This document shows, piece by piece, positions 59,725-64,000 of a DNA stretch of 64,000 nucleotides. Position 1 is the first letter of the stretch, and each line of letters starts with the position of its first letter. The notes beneath the pieces are model-generated. The model saw nothing but the letters and a program-made list of their open reading frames with translations. It ran no database searches and had not been told where the DNA came from. Source of the stretch: Betaproteobacteria bacterium (lineage in GTDB: Bacteria > Pseudomonadota > Gammaproteobacteria > Burkholderiales > Usitatibacteraceae); the NCBI GenBank assembly GCA_016720855.1, contig JADKJU010000003.1:558001-622000 (forward strand), written 5' to 3'. A program made the translations under genes and the position numbers.

Positions 59725-61673
59725 CGGGCGAGGGCGGAATCATGGACCATCGCGCCTTCGAGCCCAGCCTGGCGGCCCTGAAGGCGTGGCGCGAGGAGAT
59801 GGCCAGCGCCCTGGCGGACCTTCGGCGCTGGGCCCTCGTGAATCACCTCGCCGACGAGCACAGCGTCACGCGCCTGGCCCACCTCGAGCGCCGGCTGGCT
59901 GCCGACCGGCTGTCGATCGCGTTCGTGGCCGAGATCTCGCGCGGCAAGAGCGAGCTCATCAACGCGCTGTTCTTCGCCGATATCGGGGCGAGGCTGCTGC
60001 CCGCGGGCGAAGGGCGCACGACGATGTGCCCCACGGAGATCCTGCACGACCCGACGCGCGCGCCCTCGATCCGGCTCCTGCCCATCGAGACGCGCGAGAG
60101 CCCGCGCGCCCTTCGCGAGTTCATCGCCGATGCGGGCAGCTGGAAGGAGATCGCCCTCGACCCGACGCGAACGCAAAGCATCGCCGACGCCTTCGACGTG
60201 CTCCTGGAGACGCAGTACATCTCCGCCACGGAAGCGCACAACCTCGGGCTGGAGGGCGAGGCGGGGGCGCGGGTCGAGATCCCGCGCTGGCGGTATGCGA
60301 TCGTGAACTTCCCGCATCCGCTCCTCGCGATGGGGCTCACGATCCTCGACACGCCCGGCCTGGGCGCGCTGGTCGCGGAGCCCGAGCTCACCCTGCACCG
60401 CCTCCAGGAGGCCGACGCCGTCGTGTTCATGCTGTCGGTGGATTCCGGCCCCTCCAGCGCCGACGTCGAGCTCTGGCGCGAACACGTCGAGCCGATGGAA
60501 GGCCTCGGGCACACGCGCTACGTCGTCCTCAACAAGATCGACGGCCTGAGGGACGGCCTCAAGTCGGAAACGCAGGTCCTCTCCGAAATTGACCGGCAGG
60601 TGCGCGAAATCGCCGAGACCCTGCACGTCGATCCGACGCAGGTCTTCCCGCTTTCCGCGCGGCAGGGGCTCGTCGCGCGCATCCAGGGCGACGGCGATGC
60701 GCTCGCGAAGAGCCGGCTGTACCGGCTCGAGCAGGCGCTGGCGCGCGGGCTCGTGCACGAGCGCCGCGTGGACCATTCGACTTCCGTACGCGCCGAAGTG
60801 CGCGCGCTCCTCACCGAGGCGCGAACGCTCATCGAGAGCCGCCGCTCGTTCGTCGAGGAGCAGGTGGGCGAGCTCGGGCAGCTCCAGGGGAAGAACCAGA
60901 AGCTGGTCGATACCCTTGGCCGCAAGGCCGCCGACGAGCGCACCCGCATCGAGGACGCCCGGGCCGCGCTGACCGGACTGCGGGCCGTCCATAACCGCCA
61001 TGCGGACGAGCTTGCCGCGCTGCTCGAACCCGACTCCGCCCGCGAATGCGGCATCCGCGTTCGCGGCGCCGTGCTCGCGAGCCCGTTCAGCGGCGGAATC
61101 AGCGAGGCCATCGACGGCTATTTCGCCGAGATGCGCGCGCGGATCGCGCGTGCCGTCGAGGTGATCGGCGAGGTGAAGGCCATGATGGCCACGGTGAACC
61201 GCAAGTTCGTCGATTCGTGGGGTCTGTCCCCCGTCGACGTGGCGCCGTTCTCGACCGACCGGTTCCTTCTCGAGCTCGACCGGCTCGAGGAGCATTGCTC
61301 ACGCGACTTTCGCAGCGCTTCCAGCCTGCTCACGCGCGGACGCCGCACGCTCGCCGCGCTTTTCTTCGACACCGTGGCGCTCAAGTCCATCCACGTCTTC
61401 GAGATCGCGGACCGCGAGGTCCGCTCCTGGATGAACTCGTTCATCCGGCCCCTGGAGGCGCAGGTGGGCGCCTTCCAGGACCAGGCGAACAACCGGACGG
61501 AGGGCATGGCGAGGGTTCGGGACGCCGAGTCGGGCCTGGTGGATCGCATCGAGGACCTGAACCGGTTCCTGCGCGAATGCAGGGAGCGCACCCGCGAGTG
61601 GGAAGCGCACGATCAGCGGCTCGCGCAGCTCCTCGAGGTCGAAGGCGGGGCCGACTTCAGCCCGCCGCGCTAG
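59721..61673 (+). CDS. Dynamin-like GTPase
   Basis: Large predicted GTPase of the bacterial dynamin group; in other bacteria these remodel or protect membranes. The 650-residue frame from ATG 59721 (ATG 59742 also plausible, with GAGGGCGGA) has G1 AEISRGKS (about 70-77; Ala where G is usual, a variant seen in relatives as I recall), G2 Thr near 100, G3 DTPGLG (210-215), G4 NKID (271-274). Long helical segments follow (about 350-440, 480-650) as expected for the stalk. No clear transmembrane helix, so membrane contact would be through amphipathic segments. It overlaps mutM by 4 bp and ends convergent with the ferredoxin gene. Confidence 0.9.
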   Translation: MTGEGGIMDHRAFEPSLAALKAWREEMASALADLRRWALVNHLADEHSVTRLAHLERRLAADRLSIAFVAEISRGKSELINALFFADIGARLLPAGEGRTTMCPTEILHDPTRAPSIRLLPIETRESPRALREFIADAGSWKEIALDPTRTQSIADAFDVLLETQYISATEAHNLGLEGEAGARVEIPRWRYAIVNFPHPLLAMGLTILDTPGLGALVAEPELTLHRLQEADAVVFMLSVDSGPSSADVELWREHVEPMEGLGHTRYVVLNKIDGLRDGLKSETQVLSEIDRQVREIAETLHVDPTQVFPLSARQGLVARIQGDGDALAKSRLYRLEQALARGLVHERRVDHSTSVRAEVRALLTEARTLIESRRSFVEEQVGELGQLQGKNQKLVDTLGRKAADERTRIEDARAALTGLRAVHNRHADELAALLEPDSARECGIRVRGAVLASPFSGGISEAIDGYFAEMRARIARAVEVIGEVKAMMATVNRKFVDSWGLSPVDVAPFSTDRFLLELDRLEEHCSRDFRSASSLLTRGRRTLAALFFDTVALKSIHVFEIADREVRSWMNSFIRPLEAQVGAFQDQANNRTEGMARVRDAESGLVDRIEDLNRFLRECRERTREWEAHDQRLAQLLEVEGGADFSPPR

Positions 61674-61939
61674 CCGGCGGCCTTGGCCGTTCCGGTGGCC
61701 ACCAGCCGCTCGTACTTCGCCCGCAGTTCGTCCTGGGATTCCTTCCAGTCCGGGTTGAGCGGAATGCAGTCCACGGGGCACACCTCGCGGCACTGCGGCG
61801 CATCGAAATGACCCACGCACTCGGTGCACTTGACGGGGTCGATCACGTAGATCTCGACGCCCGCCGAGATGGCGCCGTTGGGGCACTCAGGCTCGCAGAC
61901 ATCGCAATTGATGCATTGGTCGGTGATCATCAGGGCCAT
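61670..61939 (-). CDS. YfhL-like ferredoxin, 2[4Fe-4S]
   Basis: Electron carrier. From ATG 61939 the 89-residue protein has two cluster motifs: CINCDVCEPECPNG and CTECVGHFDAPQCREVCPVDCI, the second with the longer inter-cysteine loop of the Alvin/YfhL group. The partner redox enzyme is unknown. It is 10 bp after coaD on the same strand; its stop overlaps the dynamin-like gene stop. Confidence 0.93.
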   Translation of the reverse strand: MALMITDQCINCDVCEPECPNGAISAGVEIYVIDPVKCTECVGHFDAPQCREVCPVDCIPLNPDWKESQDELRAKYERLVATGTAKAAG

Positions 61940-61949
61940 GGACGGCCCT

Positions 61950-62450
61950 TCATTCCCCGGCGAGCGGCCGGCCGATCTTCTCGCGGATGCGCTCGGCCGT
62001 GATCGGGTGGACGAACGCGGTGATGTCCCCGCCAAGGACCGCGATCTCGCGCACGATCGTCGCCGACAGGAAGAGATAACGGTCCGAGGGCGTGAGAAAG
62101 AGCGTCTCCACCCCGGGCGCCAGGGTGCGGTTCATGCCCGCGAGCTGGAACTCGTACTCGAAATCCGACACGGCCCTCAGGCCGCGCAGGATCACGCCGG
62201 CCTGGTGCTCGTGGACGAACTCCGAGAGCAGGCCCGCGAACCCCAGGACCTTCACGTTCGAGTAGGCGGCGAGGATTTCCGTCGCGATGCGCACGCGCTC
62301 CTCGAGCGAGAAGAACGGGCGTTTCGCCTGGCTGTGGGCGACCCCCACGATCACCTCGTCGAAGAGCCGCGAGGCCCGATGGACGATATCCTCGTGCCCG
62401 TTCGTGATCGGGTCGAAGGTTCCGGGATAGACGGCGCGCTTGATGGTCAT
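61950..62450 (-). CDS. coaD: Phosphopantetheine adenylyltransferase
   Basis: Penultimate step in coenzyme A synthesis. The 166-residue protein has the nucleotidyltransferase TxGH-type motif in YPGTFDPITNGHEDIV and SATIVREIA. The long upstream frame is shadow. It overlaps rsmD by 4 bp and precedes the ferredoxin gene. Confidence 0.97.
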   Translation of the reverse strand: MTIKRAVYPGTFDPITNGHEDIVHRASRLFDEVIVGVAHSQAKRPFFSLEERVRIATEILAAYSNVKVLGFAGLLSEFVHEHQAGVILRGLRAVSDFEYEFQLAGMNRTLAPGVETLFLTPSDRYLFLSATIVREIAVLGGDITAFVHPITAERIREKIGRPLAGE

Positions 62451-63082
62451 GGTTCGTTTTCCTGTCGGGCCGGCTCGCCGGCCTGCCCTGCGAATTCGTA
62501 GAGCGCGAACTTCACGGCGCCCGCGGCGCCCTCGCGCAGCCTGGTCCATCGCGAAGACGGCGCCTGCAGTGCCGTGGGCGCCTCCACGTAAACCCTTGCG
62601 CCGGGATTGAGCCTGTGCTCGAGCGCCTCGAGCGCGGGCGCGGCGAGCCCCGAGGCATAGGGCGGGTCCACGAAGGCGATATCGTAACGCCCGCCGGGCC
62701 TGGCGAGCCACGTAATCGCGTCGGCCAGCACCACCTCGACGCCTTCGCCTGCACCCAGTTCCTGCGCCGAACGCCTGAGCTGTTCGAACACCTTCCGGTC
62801 GCGCTCGACGAGGACCACGCGGCCGGCCCCGCGCGATTTCGCCTCGAAACCGAGCGCCCCGCTGCCCGCGAAGAGGTCCACGCAGGCCAGCCCGGGCAGC
62901 CGCTGCCCGAGCCAGTTGAAGAGCGTCTCGCGGACGCGATCGGGCGTGGGGCGCAGCCCTTCGGCATCGGGAAAATGCACGACCCGGCTGCGCCACAGGC
63001 CGCCGACGATGCGAAGGCGGTTCACCCTCGCGCCGGGTCGGCCCGGCTTCGGCTCGTTCGCGATTCGGCGCGCGGCGGTCAT
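62447..63082 (-). CDS. rsmD: 16S rRNA (guanine966-N2)-methyltransferase
   Basis: Methylates G966 of 16S rRNA. The 211-residue protein has RIVGGLWRSRVVHFPDAEGLRPTPDRVRETLFNWL, the SAM motif DLFAGSGALGFEAKSRG and the catalytic DPPY (FVDPPYASG). It is first of rsmD-coaD-ferredoxin and divergent from ftsY. Confidence 0.96.
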   Translation of the reverse strand: MTAARRIANEPKPGRPGARVNRLRIVGGLWRSRVVHFPDAEGLRPTPDRVRETLFNWLGQRLPGLACVDLFAGSGALGFEAKSRGAGRVVLVERDRKVFEQLRRSAQELGAGEGVEVVLADAITWLARPGGRYDIAFVDPPYASGLAAPALEALEHRLNPGARVYVEAPTALQAPSSRWTRLREGAAGAVKFALYEFAGQAGEPARQENEP

Positions 63083-63146
63083 CGCGGGCGATCATACCGT
63101 AAAATAATCGCGACTCCTCCCCTCGCGGCGCACCGGGCCGCAGCCC

Positions 63147-64000
63147 ATGTTCTCCCTCGGATCGAAGCAACCGGACGACGCTTCCGCGTCAGACTGGAAA
63201 TCCCGCCTGAAGCGCGGGCTCGCGCTCACGGGTGAGCGCCTGAAGCAGGTGGCGGGCATCTTCAAGGCGCACCCGAAGATCGACGAGGCGCTGTACGAGG
63301 CGCTCGAAGGCCAGCTTCTCGCGGCCGACGTGGGCGTGCACGCGACCGCGCACCTGATCGGCTGCCTGCGCAAGGCCGCCCACGACAAGCGCCTGGAGGA
63401 CGGCGCGCAGCTCGAGGCCGAGTTGCGACAGGCGCTGGCAGCACTCCTGGCGCCGCTGCAAACGCCCCAGGCCACCGCGATGCCCAAACCCTTCGTGATC
63501 CTGCTCGCCGGGGTGAACGGCGCCGGCAAGACCACCACCATCGGCAAGCTCACCCGGCGCTTCCAGTCGCAGGGCCTCACTGTCCTGCTCGCGGCCGGCG
63601 ACACGTTTCGCGCTGCGGCGCGCGAGCAGCTGCAGTCCTGGGGCGCCCGCCACGGCGTCACCGTCGTCTCCCAGGAAGGGGGCGATTCCGCCGCGGTCAT
63701 CTTCGACGCCATCCAGTCGGCCCGCGCGAAGGGCATTGACGTGGTCCTCGCCGACACCGCCGGGCGGCTGCCGACGCAGCTGAACCTCATGGAGGAGATC
63801 CGCAAGGTGAAGCGCGTCATCGCCAAGGCCGATCCCGCCGCACCGCACGAGATCTGGCTGGTCCTCGACGCCAACACGGGGCAGAACGCGGTGGCGCAAG
63901 TGAAGGCGTTCGACGCGGCGCTCGCGCTCACCGGGCTCATCGTGACCAAGCTCGACGGCACCGCGAAGGGCGGCTCCCTCGCCGCGATCGCGCGCGAGCA
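63147..64000 (+). CDS. ftsY: Signal recognition particle receptor FtsY (5' part)
   Basis: SRP receptor GTPase that docks ribosomes at the membrane. From ATG 63147 (MFSLGSKQPDDASASDWKSR) 284 complete codons are visible before the window ends. The acidic A-domain is short; the N-domain runs to about 100. The G-domain has G1 GVNGAGKTTTIGKL, the DTAGR motif in LADTAGRLPTQ and TKLDGTAKGG. The C-terminal end lies outside the window. It shares the 63083-63146 gap with rsmD; an AT-rich TAAAAT near 63100-63105 is the only promoter-like element. Confidence 0.97.
   Translation, partial: MFSLGSKQPDDASASDWKSRLKRGLALTGERLKQVAGIFKAHPKIDEALYEALEGQLLAADVGVHATAHLIGCLRKAAHDKRLEDGAQLEAELRQALAALLAPLQTPQATAMPKPFVILLAGVNGAGKTTTIGKLTRRFQSQGLTVLLAAGDTFRAAAREQLQSWGARHGVTVVSQEGGDSAAVIFDAIQSARAKGIDVVLADTAGRLPTQLNLMEEIRKVKRVIAKADPAAPHEIWLVLDANTGQNAVAQVKAFDAALALTGLIVTKLDGTAKGGSLAAIARE

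Overview
The window is about 64 kb of GC-rich, densely packed chromosomal DNA, almost certainly from a betaproteobacterium. The first 333 bases are the 5' end of a 16S rRNA gene (minus strand) with betaproteobacterial-style 5' sequence. The gene order is also typical of that class: tyrS next to an rrn operon, rpe-gph-trpEGDC, amgK-murU divergent from lptD-surA-pdxA-rsmA, miaB...phoH-ybeY-corC-lnt...glyQ-glyS-gmhB-plsC, and lolB-ispE-tRNA-prs-rplY-pth-ychF. Coq7 plus UbiH-family enzymes point to a ubiquinone-using aerobe, and the LPS-export, Lol and heptose genes to a standard Gram-negative envelope. I see no prophage, transposase, CRISPR array or plasmid functions.

Layout. 1-7.9 kb: rrn promoter and boxA, tyrS, M23 peptidase, anmK, erpA, a bactofilin, a DUF6776-like protein, argC and the rpsI/rplM operon with a consensus promoter. 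8-11.4 kb: AI-2E-type membrane protein, OsmC protein, coq7 and a trimeric porin. 11.5-17 kb: rpe-gph-trpE-trpG-trpD-trpC, with a 16-codon Trp-rich leader ORF between gph and trpE. 17-25.8 kb: apaG, mltA, dsbC, two UbiH-family monooxygenases (one frameshifted), pepP, then amgK-murU-PaiB. 25.9-31.2 kb: lptD-surA-pdxA-rsmA. 31.2-47.3 kb: the minus-strand miaB-to-gloA housekeeping cluster, interrupted by two accessory genes: an M72/DUF5117-type secreted metalloprotease between miaB and phoH, and a frameshifted TPR/O-GlcNAc-transferase-like gene between lnt and glyQ.

47.4-51.4 kb is the most accessory stretch: a secreted subtilase, a lipoprotein with a Pro/Ala repeat linker and a secreted orphan. 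It is followed by a CAT-anticodon tRNA boxed in by two palindromic elements. 51.8-64 kb: ychF-pth-rplY-prs-tRNA-Gln-ispE-lolB-TPR protein, then divergently mutM and a dynamin-like GTPase joined by an ATGA overlap, then ferredoxin-coaD-rsmD and the start of ftsY.

Most likely to reward a second look: the trp leader ORF inside a longer operon; three REP-like inverted repeats sharing an ATGGGG core, two of them flanking the tRNA; two single-base frameshifts (assembly errors or real decay); and the accessory genes that break otherwise conserved housekeeping operons.
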